DNA from: Sphingopyxis sp. TUF1
Lineage (GTDB): Bacteria > Pseudomonadota > Alphaproteobacteria > Sphingomonadales > Sphingomonadaceae
Direction of reading: 5' to 3'
Assembly: GCF_036687315.1 (NCBI RefSeq)
Contig: NZ_CP144683.1
Coordinates: 3,232,001 to 3,296,000, forward strand
Length of the DNA: 64,000 bases
In this document: positions 20,200-28,746 of the stretch, one piece after another
Layout of the letters: every line of letters starts with the position of its first letter
How positions within the stretch are numbered: position 1 is the first letter of the stretch
Notes under the pieces: generated by a model
Seen by the model: only the letters and a program-made list of their open reading frames with translations
What the model was told of the DNA's origin: nothing
Database searches by the model: none
Position numbers and translations under genes: made by a program

Positions 20200-22206
20200 A
20201 TGTTCAAGAAAATCCTTATCGCCAACCGCGGCGAAATCGCCTGCCGCGTCATCAAGACCGCGCGGCGCATGGGCATCGCGACCGTCGCCGTTTATTCGGA
20301 CGCTGATGCGCGCGCGCCCTTCGTCCAGATGGCTGACGAGGCGGTGCATATCGGGCCGTCGCCCGCGTCCGAATCCTATCTGATCGCCGACAAGATCATC
20401 GCGGCGTGCAAGGCGACCGGCGCCGAGGCGGTGCATCCGGGCTATGGCTTCCTGTCGGAGCGCACCAGCTTCGCCGAGGCGCTGGCCAAGGAAAATATCG
20501 CCTTCATCGGCCCGCCGGTGAACGCGATCGCCGCGATGGGCGACAAGATTGAATCGAAGAAGCTTGCGAAGGAAGCGGGGGTCAACGTCGTCCCCGGCTT
20601 CGTCGGCGAGATCCGCGACACCGAACATGCGGTCGAGATTTCGAACGAGATCGGCTATCCGGTAATGATGAAAGCGTCGGCCGGCGGCGGCGGCAAGGGG
20701 ATGCGCCTCGCCTATGACGAAAAGGACGTCCGCGAGGGCTTTGAGAGCGTCAAGCGCGAGGGGCTCAACAGCTTCGGCGACGATCGCGTGTTCATCGAGA
20801 AGTTCATCCTCAATCCGCGCCACATCGAGATCCAGATCCTCGGCGACCAGCATGGCAATATCCTGTATCTGAACGAGCGCGAATGTTCGATCCAGCGGCG
20901 CCATCAGAAGGTGGTCGAGGAGGCGCCGTCACCGTTCGTGACCGAGAAGATGCGCAAGGCGATGGGCGAGCAGTGCGTCGCGCTGGCGAGGGCGGTCGGC
21001 TATTACAGCGCGGGCACGGTCGAACTGATCGTGTCGGGCGCCGACCCGACGGGCGAGAGCTTCTATTTCCTCGAAATGAACACGCGCCTGCAGGTCGAGC
21101 ATCCCGTGACCGAGGCGATCACCGGCATCGATCTGGTCGAGCAGATGATCCGTGTTGCGGCGGGCGAGAAGCTTGAGATGACGCAGGATGACATCAAGAT
21201 CGACGGCTGGGCCATCGAGAACCGCGTCTATGCCGAAGATCCGTATCGCGGGTTTCTGCCCTCGACGGGGCGGCTCGTTCGCTACCGCACTCCCGTTCCC
21301 GCCTGGAAGGGCGACGAGCGCGGCGTCGATGGCGTGCGCGTCGATGCTGGGGTCGAGGAAGGCGGCGAGGTATCGATATTCTACGACCCGATGATCGCCA
21401 AGCTGGTGACGTGGGGCAAGACGCGCGACGAGGCGGCGGACTTGCAGGTCGCGGCGCTCGACCGGTTCGAGATCGAGGGGCTGGGTCACAACATCGATTT
21501 TGTGTCGGCGATCATGCAGCATCCGCGCTTCCGTTCGGGCGAGCTGACGACCGGCTTTATCGCGGAGGAATATCCCGAAGGCTTCCAGGGCGCCGACGCG
21601 GGCGAGGATGTGGAGCGGGCGCTGGCGGCGATCGCGGGCTTTATGGCGTCGGCCGAGGCGGATCGCGCGCGGCGGACCGACGGCCAGCTCGGCGACCGGC
21701 TCGACCCGCCCGCCAAGTGGCAGGTGACGATCGGCGGCGCGAGCCACAAGGTCAAGGTGGGCCACAAGCACATCAAGGTCGATGGCGACAAGGTCGACAT
21801 CGCACTGGAATATACGCCGGGCGACCGGCTGGTGGTGGCCGAGATCGACGACAGCGAACTGGCGGTGAAGGTCGCCAAGACGCGCACCGGCTGGCGCATG
21901 ACGACGCGCGGCCGCATCCACGATGTGCGCGTCCTGCCGTGGCACGTCGCGCCGCTGACGCAGCACATGATCGAGAAGATCCCGCCCGACCTGTCGAAAT
22001 TCCTCATCTGCCCAATGCCGGGCCTGCTCGTCGCGCTGCATGTCGGCGAAGGCGACAAGGTCGAAGCGGGTCAGCCGCTAGCGACGGTCGAGGCTATGAA
22101 GATGGAGAACATCCTCCGCGCCGAGAAGGCCGGGACGGTGAAAGCGGTGAATGCCGCGCAGGGCGACAGCCTGGCGGTCGATGCGGTGATATTGGAGATG
22201 GAGTGA
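20200..22206 (+). CDS. pccA: Acetyl/propionyl-CoA carboxylase, biotin-carrying alpha subunit
   Basis: 668 residues: biotin carboxylase with ATP-grasp (residues about 1-450; MFKKILIANRGEIACRVI, KASAGGGGKGMR, EMNTRLQVEHPVTE), then a BT linker domain, then a C-terminal biotinyl domain with EAMKMEN, where K634 should carry biotin. ATP-dependent carboxylation of biotin feeds the PccB carboxyltransferase at 13303-14835. It closes the propionyl-CoA locus, and repeat A follows. Confidence 0.96.
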   Translation: MFKKILIANRGEIACRVIKTARRMGIATVAVYSDADARAPFVQMADEAVHIGPSPASESYLIADKIIAACKATGAEAVHPGYGFLSERTSFAEALAKENIAFIGPPVNAIAAMGDKIESKKLAKEAGVNVVPGFVGEIRDTEHAVEISNEIGYPVMMKASAGGGGKGMRLAYDEKDVREGFESVKREGLNSFGDDRVFIEKFILNPRHIEIQILGDQHGNILYLNERECSIQRRHQKVVEEAPSPFVTEKMRKAMGEQCVALARAVGYYSAGTVELIVSGADPTGESFYFLEMNTRLQVEHPVTEAITGIDLVEQMIRVAAGEKLEMTQDDIKIDGWAIENRVYAEDPYRGFLPSTGRLVRYRTPVPAWKGDERGVDGVRVDAGVEEGGEVSIFYDPMIAKLVTWGKTRDEAADLQVAALDRFEIEGLGHNIDFVSAIMQHPRFRSGELTTGFIAEEYPEGFQGADAGEDVERALAAIAGFMASAEADRARRTDGQLGDRLDPPAKWQVTIGGASHKVKVGHKHIKVDGDKVDIALEYTPGDRLVVAEIDDSELAVKVAKTRTGWRMTTRGRIHDVRVLPWHVAPLTQHMIEKIPPDLSKFLICPMPGLLVALHVGEGDKVEAGQPLATVEAMKMENILRAEKAGTVKAVNAAQGDSLAVDAVILEME

Positions 22207-22220
22207 GGCGCCCATACTTC

Positions 22221-22313
22221 GTCGTTGCGAGGAGCAAAGCGACGAAGCCATCTCCACCTGTCGGATCTGCTGCGCGATAGCTGGAGATTGCTTCGCTTCG
22301 CTCGCAATGACGA
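22221..22313. repeat. Palindromic repeat, family A, copy 2
   Basis: GTCGTTGCGAGGAGCAAAGC and GCTTCGCTTCGCTCGCAATG form the arms. It lies between the convergent ends of pccA and the cyclase-family gene. Confidence 0.85.
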
Positions 22314-22351
22314 CTAGGTGCAACTGAATTGATCGGGCGTACGACGACGGC

Positions 22352-23122
22352 CTAATCCTCCACCAGCGCCACCGCGCGGATCCACCCCGCGCTTGCGCGC
22401 TCGATCTTCACCGGAAAGCAGCTGAAAGTGAAGCCCGTGGCGGGGGTCGCCGCCAGATTGGTCAGCTTTTCGATCTGGTAATAGGGCCGGATGCGTCCCG
22501 CCTTGTGGCCTTCCCAGATTATCGACGGATCGCGCGTTTCGGCCCAGCGCCGGGCGGTGTGGCTGAACGGCGCGTCCCAACTCCACGCGTCGGTGCCGAC
22601 GACCTGCACGCCGCGTTCGGTCAGATACAGCGTCGCCTCGGCGCCCATGCCGCAGCCCTGGTCGGTGAAATTTTCGGTGCCGTAGATCGCGCCCGATTGA
22701 ACCAGCACGATGTCGAGCGGTTGCAGGTCGTGCCCGATGCGCGCCAACTCCGCCTCGACCTCGGCGCCGCTTACGACATGACCGTGCGGACGATCCGAAA
22801 AGTCGAGCTTCACGCCGGGGCGGAAGAAGAGGTCGAGCGGGGCTTCGTCGATCGACGGTGCGGGGGTGGCGCCGCTGTCGGTCGTCGAATGATAATGCCA
22901 CGGCGCGTCCATATGCGTGCCGTTGTGCGTGCTCAGCGACAGCATCTCGACCGCCCAGCCTTCGCCGTCGGGCAGGTCGTCGCGCGTCAGGCCGGGGAAG
23001 AACATCGCGATCTGTTCCCACGTATTTTCGTGGGTCATATAGGTGATCTGCGGGCGCATCACCGGCGGGTCGGATACGACGTCGTTGGTGATCGGGATTG
23101 AAAGGTCGATGAACCGGGTCAT
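22352..23122 (-). CDS. Cyclase-family (KynB-like) metal-dependent hydrolase
   Basis: 256 residues of the PF04199 family, which includes kynurenine formamidase and isatin hydrolase. The metal-binding signature HNGTHMDAPWH is intact. Start at MTRFIDLSIPI, the usual family beginning. No tryptophan catabolic genes are nearby, so the substrate cannot be named. It is divergent from the MHS transporter across a repeat, so the two may or may not be linked in function. Confidence 0.85.
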   Translation of the reverse strand: MTRFIDLSIPITNDVVSDPPVMRPQITYMTHENTWEQIAMFFPGLTRDDLPDGEGWAVEMLSLSTHNGTHMDAPWHYHSTTDSGATPAPSIDEAPLDLFFRPGVKLDFSDRPHGHVVSGAEVEAELARIGHDLQPLDIVLVQSGAIYGTENFTDQGCGMGAEATLYLTERGVQVVGTDAWSWDAPFSHTARRWAETRDPSIIWEGHKAGRIRPYYQIEKLTNLAATPATGFTFSCFPVKIERASAGWIRAVALVED

Positions 23123-23195
23123 GAAAGCATGCTGCGCGCACGCGGGCGCTTGTGCAAGATGGATCAGCGGGTATGACTGCGGCAACAAGAATACT

Positions 23196-23282
23196 CCGTT
23201 TGCCCTGAGCTTGTCGAAGGGCTGTCCTGTCTTTGCGAAGTTCGAATAAAGAACGGTCCTTCGACAAGCTCAGGACGAACGG
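23196..23282. repeat. Palindromic repeat, family D, copy 2
   Basis: Arms 23196-23220 and 23258-23282 are inverted with 23 of 25 bases matching, core CCTGAGCTTGTCGAAGG. It fills most of the divergent gap between the cyclase and transporter genes. Confidence 0.85.
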
Positions 23283-23302
23283 CTATGGGGGACGTCGAAA
23301 TC

Positions 23303-24925
23303 ATGAGTGAAGCTGCCGTCTATCAGCCGACGCAGAAGGACATTCGCATGGTCATCGCCGCATCGTCGGCGGGGACGGTGTTCGAATGGTATGATTTCTT
23401 CATCTACGGCACGCTCGCGGCGATCATCGGCAAGGCCTTCTTCCCCAGCGACAATGCGACGCTGGAGGTGCTGCTCGTCTGGGCGGGATTCGCGGTCGGT
23501 TTCGGGTTCCGTCCGCTCGGCGCGGTGCTGTTCGGCTTTCTCGGCGACCGGCTGGGGCGCAAATATACGTTCCTCGTCACCGTCACGCTGATGGGAATAG
23601 CGACCGCCGGGGTCGGCATGATTCCGTCGGCGGCGACGATCGGTATCGCCGCGCCGATCATTATCATCCTGCTGCGCATCCTGCAGGGTCTCGCGCTCGG
23701 CGGGGAGTATGGCGGCGCGGCGGTCTATGTCGCCGAGCATTCGCCGCCCGGAAAGCGGGGCTTTTACACCAGCTTCATCCAGGCGAGCGTCGTCGGCGGG
23801 TTCGTGCTGAGCCTGATCGTTGTTCTTGGATGCAAGGCATTGATGCCCGATGCAATCTGGGAAAGCTGGGGCTGGCGCGTGCCTTTCCTCCTGTCGCTGA
23901 TCCTGCTCGGTATTTCGCTGTGGATGCGACTGAAGCTTTCCGAAAGCCCGGTGTTTCAGGCTATGAAGGCGGAAGGCGAACTGGCCAGAAATCCGCTGAA
24001 GGAAAGCTTCACCTATCCGGGCAATCCCCGGCGCATCTTTATCGCGCTGTTCGGCATCGCCGCCGGCCTGACGGTGATCTGGTACACCGCGATGTTCTCC
24101 GGCCTCTCGTTCCTCAAAGGCCCGATGAAGGTCGACGATACCGCCGCCGAAATCATCGTCGGCTGCGCCGCCGCGGTCGGCATGGGCTTTTTCATCTGGG
24201 CGGGGCGCCTGTCGGACCGCATCGGGCGCAAGAAGCCGATCGTCTGGGGTTATGGCGTGACGCTGGTCGCTCTGTTCCCGCTGTTCTGGCTGATGGGTAG
24301 CGTTGGCAATCCCGCGCTCAGTGCGGCGGCGGCCAAGGCGCCGGTCGTCGTCACCGGGTCGCAATGCGATTTCGACCCTTTTGCGCAGAAGCAGGCGACC
24401 GTGTGCGGACGAACGCTGGGCGAACTTACCCGGCTTGGGGTGCCGTATACCGTGGCCGCCAGCGGCGACCGCTTCGACAGCGTCCGGGTAACGATCGGCG
24501 GCCGCGAGGTCGCGGGCGAAGATCCGGCGGTGTTGCAGCCCGCACTCGAAGCGATGGGCTATGATTTTGCAAAACAGGTGCCGGGGGCAGGCGGGATCGC
24601 GCTAATCTTCCTCGCGCTGCTGGGGCTCAGCGCGCTGTCGGGCTTTACCTATGGCCCGGTTGCCGCTCTTTTGTCGGAGATGTTTCCGCCGCATGTCCGC
24701 TATTCGTCGCTTTCGATCCCCTACCATCTGGGAACCGGTTATTTCGGCGGCTTCCTGCCGCTGATCGCCAGCTTCATCATTGCGAAGACGGGCGATGCCT
24801 ATGCCGGGCTATGGTACACCTGGGTGGTGGTGCTCGCTGCCTTTCTTATTGCCGCGTTCATGCTCAAAGATCCCGTCGAGGGGCAGTGGGACCGGGCGAA
24901 AGACGGGGCGCCGTCCGCGCGCTGA
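23303..24925 (+). CDS. MHS-family MFS transporter (metabolite:proton symporter)
   Basis: 540 residues. GTVFEWYDFFIYG in the first helix and GDRLGRKYTF after helix 2 mark the metabolite:H+ symporter group (ProP, KgtP, ShiA relatives). About 12 helices are expected. A hydrophilic insert of about 95 residues (roughly 336-430), with two cysteines, lies in the second half before AGGIALIFLALLGLSAL. Start chosen at MSEAAVY with GGGGGA upstream; an ATG 18 bases earlier is in frame. The substrate is probably an organic acid or an osmolyte, unproven. Confidence 0.85.
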   Translation: MSEAAVYQPTQKDIRMVIAASSAGTVFEWYDFFIYGTLAAIIGKAFFPSDNATLEVLLVWAGFAVGFGFRPLGAVLFGFLGDRLGRKYTFLVTVTLMGIATAGVGMIPSAATIGIAAPIIIILLRILQGLALGGEYGGAAVYVAEHSPPGKRGFYTSFIQASVVGGFVLSLIVVLGCKALMPDAIWESWGWRVPFLLSLILLGISLWMRLKLSESPVFQAMKAEGELARNPLKESFTYPGNPRRIFIALFGIAAGLTVIWYTAMFSGLSFLKGPMKVDDTAAEIIVGCAAAVGMGFFIWAGRLSDRIGRKKPIVWGYGVTLVALFPLFWLMGSVGNPALSAAAAKAPVVVTGSQCDFDPFAQKQATVCGRTLGELTRLGVPYTVAASGDRFDSVRVTIGGREVAGEDPAVLQPALEAMGYDFAKQVPGAGGIALIFLALLGLSALSGFTYGPVAALLSEMFPPHVRYSSLSIPYHLGTGYFGGFLPLIASFIIAKTGDAYAGLWYTWVVVLAAFLIAAFMLKDPVEGQWDRAKDGAPSAR

Positions 24926-24970
24926 TGCACCCCATTGGCGCGGCGCGCGAAGCCGTATAGGGGCGAGGAG

Positions 24971-26017
24971 ATGATCGCCATCGCTCCGCCGCTCCGCCTC
25001 CGCCTTGATTCCGATGCGCTCGTCGCCAACTGGCGCTGGCTCGCCGCGCAGAGCGGTGCGGCAGCGTGCGGCGCGGCGATCAAGGCCGATGGTTATGGTC
25101 TCGGCGCCGGCGCAGTCGCGCATCGGCTCGCCGCCGCGGGTTGCCGGGATTTTTTCCTCGCGACCTGGGCCGAGGCGGCCGCGCTGATGCCGCTACCCGC
25201 AGGCGTGTCGCTGTCGGTGCTGCATGGCGTGGGGGAAGCCGATATGGTCGCAGCGCGCCTGCTCCCCGCGCGCCCTGTGCTGAACAGCATCGAACAGGTG
25301 CAGCGCTGGCGCGAGGGCGGCGAGGGACGGCCGTGCGACGTGATGGTCGATACGGGGATGAATCGGCTCGGCCTGCGCGTCGAAGAGGCGACGGGCGGCG
25401 CGCTCGACGGGCTGACGATCGAAACCCTGCTCAGTCATCTCGCCTCGGCTGACGAGGACAGCGACCAGAATGCGGCGCAGCTAGCGGCGTTCCGGTCGGT
25501 CCGCGCGCAGATTCCGGCGCGGCGCTATAGCCTGGCGAACAGCGCGGGCGTGTGCCTTGGCGCCGACTATGCCTTTGACCTGACGCGCCCCGGCATCGCG
25601 CTCTATGGCGGAACGCCGCGCCGCGAAGCAGAGGGCCATATCCGGCAGGTCGTTTATCCCGAAGCGCGCGTGCTGCAGGTCCGCACCGTGCGTGCGGGCG
25701 AAAGCGTCGGCTATGGCGCGGCATGGACGTCGCCGCGCGACGCGCGCGTGGCGATCGCGAACCTGGGCTATGCCGACGGCTATCTGCGCTGCCACTCCGG
25801 AACAGGCGGCGCGACGTGGCAAGGCGCCAAGCTGCCGCTGATCGGACGGGTGTCGATGGACCTCACCGCCTATGACGCGAGCGGCGCCGGCGGGATCGGC
25901 GAAGGCGACTGGCTGGCGATCGATTACGACCTCACCGCGCGTGCCGCGGCTAGCGGCCTGTCGCAATATGAACTGCTGACCGGACTTGGCGACCGGTTCG
26001 CGCGTGAGTGGCGCTGA
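24971..26017 (+). CDS. alr: Alanine racemase
   Basis: 348-residue PLP enzyme making D-alanine for peptidoglycan. PLP lysine is K38 in AAIKADGYGLGA; the second-subunit tyrosine lies in SVGYGAAW. Start at MIAIAPPLRL, with GGCGAGGAG just upstream; an in-frame ATG 36 bases earlier is weaker. Slightly short but all key motifs are there. No D-amino acid dehydrogenase is adjacent, so this is likely the biosynthetic enzyme. Confidence 0.93.
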   Translation: MIAIAPPLRLRLDSDALVANWRWLAAQSGAAACGAAIKADGYGLGAGAVAHRLAAAGCRDFFLATWAEAAALMPLPAGVSLSVLHGVGEADMVAARLLPARPVLNSIEQVQRWREGGEGRPCDVMVDTGMNRLGLRVEEATGGALDGLTIETLLSHLASADEDSDQNAAQLAAFRSVRAQIPARRYSLANSAGVCLGADYAFDLTRPGIALYGGTPRREAEGHIRQVVYPEARVLQVRTVRAGESVGYGAAWTSPRDARVAIANLGYADGYLRCHSGTGGATWQGAKLPLIGRVSMDLTAYDASGAGGIGEGDWLAIDYDLTARAAASGLSQYELLTGLGDRFAREWR

Positions 26018-26026
26018 GCGCCGCGC

Positions 26027-26074
26027 TGCACAATGCACATGTTGCGATGCATCATTATTTGATGCTATTGCGAC
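26027..26074. promoter_or_regulatory. TGC/GCA-rich region upstream of phaR, possible autoregulatory operator
   Basis: TGCACAATGCACATGTTGCG and ATGCATCATTATTTGATGC contain repeated TGC and GCA triplets, and ATGCATCA/TGATGC is a small inverted repeat. PhaR proteins bind TGC/GCA-rich sites before phaR and phasin genes. No exact consensus is present. Confidence 0.3.
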
Positions 26075-26133
26075 GGCTTGTCCCGCGCGGCGCCGTCGCC
26101 AAGAAGCCGGGATGCACAGGAGCGCGGGTCATA

Positions 26134-26667
26134 ATGGCGAAGTCCAAACGGGCGGCGGATGACGAAGTCGTCACGATCAAGAAATACGCCAACCGGCGGC
26201 TCTATGACACCGAACGCAGCTGTTACATCACGCTCGACGACCTAGGCGCGATGGTGCGCGACGGCCGCGAGTTCCGCGTCGTCGATGCCAAGAGCGGCGA
26301 AGACATCACGCACAATGTGCTGACGCAGATCATCATGGACACCGAAACGCGCGGCGAAACGCTCTTGCCGGTGCCGTTCCTGCGCCAGCTGATCGGCATG
26401 TACGGCGACAAGATGCAGTCGATGGTCCCGCAATATCTGGAAGCGTCGATGGCGGCGTTTCGCAAGAACCAGCAGGACGTTCGCGCGGCATTCGAGGGCG
26501 CGCTGGGCGCCAATCCGCTCGCCGAACTGACCCGGCGCAACATGGAAATGTTCCAGCAGGCCGCAGGCGCGTTCATTCCAGGCGCGGGCAAGGCGAAGGA
26601 CGCCGAGATTGCGGCGCTGAAAGCCGAGATTGCCGAGCTGAAGGCCGAACTCGCCGAAAAGAACTAA
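26134..26667 (+). CDS. phaR: Polyhydroxyalkanoate synthesis repressor PhaR
   Basis: 177 residues. The N-terminal PHB/PHA accumulation regulator DNA-binding domain starts VVTIKKYANRRLYDTERSCYI and is followed by the phasin-like middle (LLPVPFLRQLIGMYGDKMQ). The C-terminus is a charged helix rich in Glu/Lys/Ala, probably coiled coil. PhaR represses phasin and PHA genes and lets go when it binds PHA granules. Start at MAKSKRAADDEV with AGGAG about 11 bases upstream. No phaC is in the window. Confidence 0.93.
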   Translation: MAKSKRAADDEVVTIKKYANRRLYDTERSCYITLDDLGAMVRDGREFRVVDAKSGEDITHNVLTQIIMDTETRGETLLPVPFLRQLIGMYGDKMQSMVPQYLEASMAAFRKNQQDVRAAFEGALGANPLAELTRRNMEMFQQAAGAFIPGAGKAKDAEIAALKAEIAELKAELAEKN

Positions 26668-26707
26668 CCCGGGGCCCCTCCCGCCCCAAAGCACAGAAAC
26701 AGGACAG

Positions 26708-28234
26708 ATGATCAAGCATGCGCTGAGCGTAACCCGTCAGGCCGACTTCGCGGCCTGGTATCAGGATGTCATCGCCGAAGCCGATCTGGCCGAGGAATCG
26801 GGCGTACGCGGCTGTATGGTCATCAAGCCGTGGGGCTATGGCATCTGGGAACGCATTCAGACGGTGATGGACGCGGCGATCAAGGCCGCGGGCGTGCAGA
26901 ATGCCTATTTCCCGCTTTTCATTCCCTTGAGCTTCTTTGAGAAGGAAGCCGACCATGTCGACGGTTTCGCCAAGGAGATGGCGGTTGTTACGCACCACCG
27001 GCTGATCGGTGACGGCAAGGGCAAGCTGGTTCCCGATCCCGAGGCGAAGCTCGAAGAACCGCTGATCGTCCGCCCGACGTCCGAAACGGTGATCGGCGCG
27101 GCGATGAGCCGCTGGGTACAAAGCTGGCGCGACCTGCCGCTGAAGGTCAACCAGTGGGCGAACGTGGTGCGCTGGGAAATGCGCACGCGCATGTTTCTGC
27201 GCACGAGCGAATTTCTGTGGCAGGAAGGCCATACCGCACACGCCGACAGGGACGACGCGATGGCCGAGACGCTGCGCGCGCTCGAAATGTATCGCGCCTT
27301 TGCCGAGGATGTCCTCGCGATGCCCGTGATCGCGGGCGAGAAGCCCGAAAATGAGCGTTTTCCGGGCGCGGTCGCGACCTATTCGATCGAGGCGATGATG
27401 CAGGACGGCAAGGCGCTTCAGGCGGGCACCTCGCACTATCTGGGCACGGGCTTCGCCGAAGCGGCGGGCATCCGCTATCAGGACAAGGACGGCGGGCACA
27501 GCCTGTGTCACACGACGAGCTGGGGCACGTCGACGCGGATGATCGGCGGCGTGATCATGACGCATGGCGACGATGACGGGCTGCGCTGCCCGCCGCGCAT
27601 TGCGCCGTTCCAGATCGTCATCATTCCGATGCTGCGCGACAATGACGAGGACGCCGCGATCCTCGATTATTGTCGCGATCTGGAAACGCGGCTGAAGGCG
27701 CTCGACGCTTTTCGCGAACCCGTGCGCGTGCTTTTCGACACCGGGGCGAACAAGGCGCAGACGAAGCGCTGGGGCTGGGTCAAAAAGGGCGCGCCGATCA
27801 TCATCGAGGTCGGCCCGCGCGACGTCGCCGGCGGCAATGTCGCGGTGATCCGCCGCGACCGGCTGTACAAGGACGACGGCAAGCTCAACAGCGCGTTCAT
27901 CGGCAAGGGCGATTTCGTCGCCGATGCGGCACGGACGCTCGAGGATATTCAGGCGAGCCTGCACGCCGAGGCGCGCGAACGACTGCACGCCAACATCCGC
28001 CGCGACGTCACCGACCTTGCCGCGCATTTCGGCGGTGACGAGAAATTCGCCGGGTGGGTCGAGGTGCAATGGTCGCGCCCGACCGGCGCGGCGCTCGACA
28101 AGATCGTCGAGCAGTTGAAGGCGCTGAAGCTCACCATGCGCAACACCCCCCTCGACGCCGCGCCTGCCGACGGGGCCTGCCTGTTCACGGGCGACCCCGC
28201 GGTCGAGCGCGTGCTCATCGGGCGAACCTATTGA
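26708..28234 (+). CDS. proS: Prolyl-tRNA synthetase, archaeal/eukaryote-like short type
   Basis: 508-residue class II synthetase charging tRNA-Pro. Class II core is visible (RPTSETVIGAAMSRWVQSWRD, WEMRTRMFLRTSEFLWQEGHTAH), then the anticodon-binding domain and a C-terminal zinc-domain-like extension ending in Tyr (LIGRTY). The lack of the bacterial editing insert and the terminal Tyr fit ProS type 3, the archaeal-like form; many other alphaproteobacteria carry a different short bacterial type. GGACAG precedes the ATG. Confidence 0.95.
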   Translation: MIKHALSVTRQADFAAWYQDVIAEADLAEESGVRGCMVIKPWGYGIWERIQTVMDAAIKAAGVQNAYFPLFIPLSFFEKEADHVDGFAKEMAVVTHHRLIGDGKGKLVPDPEAKLEEPLIVRPTSETVIGAAMSRWVQSWRDLPLKVNQWANVVRWEMRTRMFLRTSEFLWQEGHTAHADRDDAMAETLRALEMYRAFAEDVLAMPVIAGEKPENERFPGAVATYSIEAMMQDGKALQAGTSHYLGTGFAEAAGIRYQDKDGGHSLCHTTSWGTSTRMIGGVIMTHGDDDGLRCPPRIAPFQIVIIPMLRDNDEDAAILDYCRDLETRLKALDAFREPVRVLFDTGANKAQTKRWGWVKKGAPIIIEVGPRDVAGGNVAVIRRDRLYKDDGKLNSAFIGKGDFVADAARTLEDIQASLHAEARERLHANIRRDVTDLAAHFGGDEKFAGWVEVQWSRPTGAALDKIVEQLKALKLTMRNTPLDAAPADGACLFTGDPAVERVLIGRTY

Positions 28235-28242
28235 GGCCAGTG

Positions 28243-28719
28243 GTGGCGGACGTCGTGATTACCCGCGCCGAAAGCGAGGCCGATGTCGCGGTCGTGGCAT
28301 CGCTGTTCCGCGCCTATGCGGCGTCGCTCGACGTCGATCTGGCCTACCAGGATTTCGAGGCCGAGTTGGCCGGATTGCCCGGCCACTATGCCGCGCCGCG
28401 CGGATTGCTGCTGCTCGCGCGCGATGACGATGGCGTGCCGCTGGGGTGCGTCGCGTGCCGCCCGCTGGGTGCGGACATCTGCGAAATGAAGCGCCTGTTC
28501 GTGGCACCCGCGGGGCGGGGAAGGGGGCTCGGCCGCCTATTGGTCCGGCGGCTGTTCGCCGAGGCGCAGGCGCTCGGTTATCGCGAGATGCGGCTCGATA
28601 CGCTGGCGTCGATGAATGCGGCGCAGGCGCTGTACCGCGCCGAAGGGTTCGAGCCGACGACGCCCTATTACGATACGCCGGTGGCTGGCACGGTTTTCCT
28701 TAGCCGCCCCCTCGCCTAA
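28243..28719 (+). CDS. GNAT-family N-acetyltransferase
   Basis: 158 residues starting at GTG 28243, 8 bases after the proS stop, with TTGAGG upstream; GTG at 28240 is an alternative. The acetyl-CoA pyrophosphate loop is GRGRGLGRLLV, preceded by EMKRLFVAPA and followed by the typical ALYRAEGFEP. Some relatives modify amino acids or small molecules; acceptor unknown. Probably co-transcribed with proS. Confidence 0.88.
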   Translation: MADVVITRAESEADVAVVASLFRAYAASLDVDLAYQDFEAELAGLPGHYAAPRGLLLLARDDDGVPLGCVACRPLGADICEMKRLFVAPAGRGRGLGRLLVRRLFAEAQALGYREMRLDTLASMNAAQALYRAEGFEPTTPYYDTPVAGTVFLSRPLA

Positions 28720-28746
28720 TCGGGCGATTGCGCCTATTGCGGGTCG

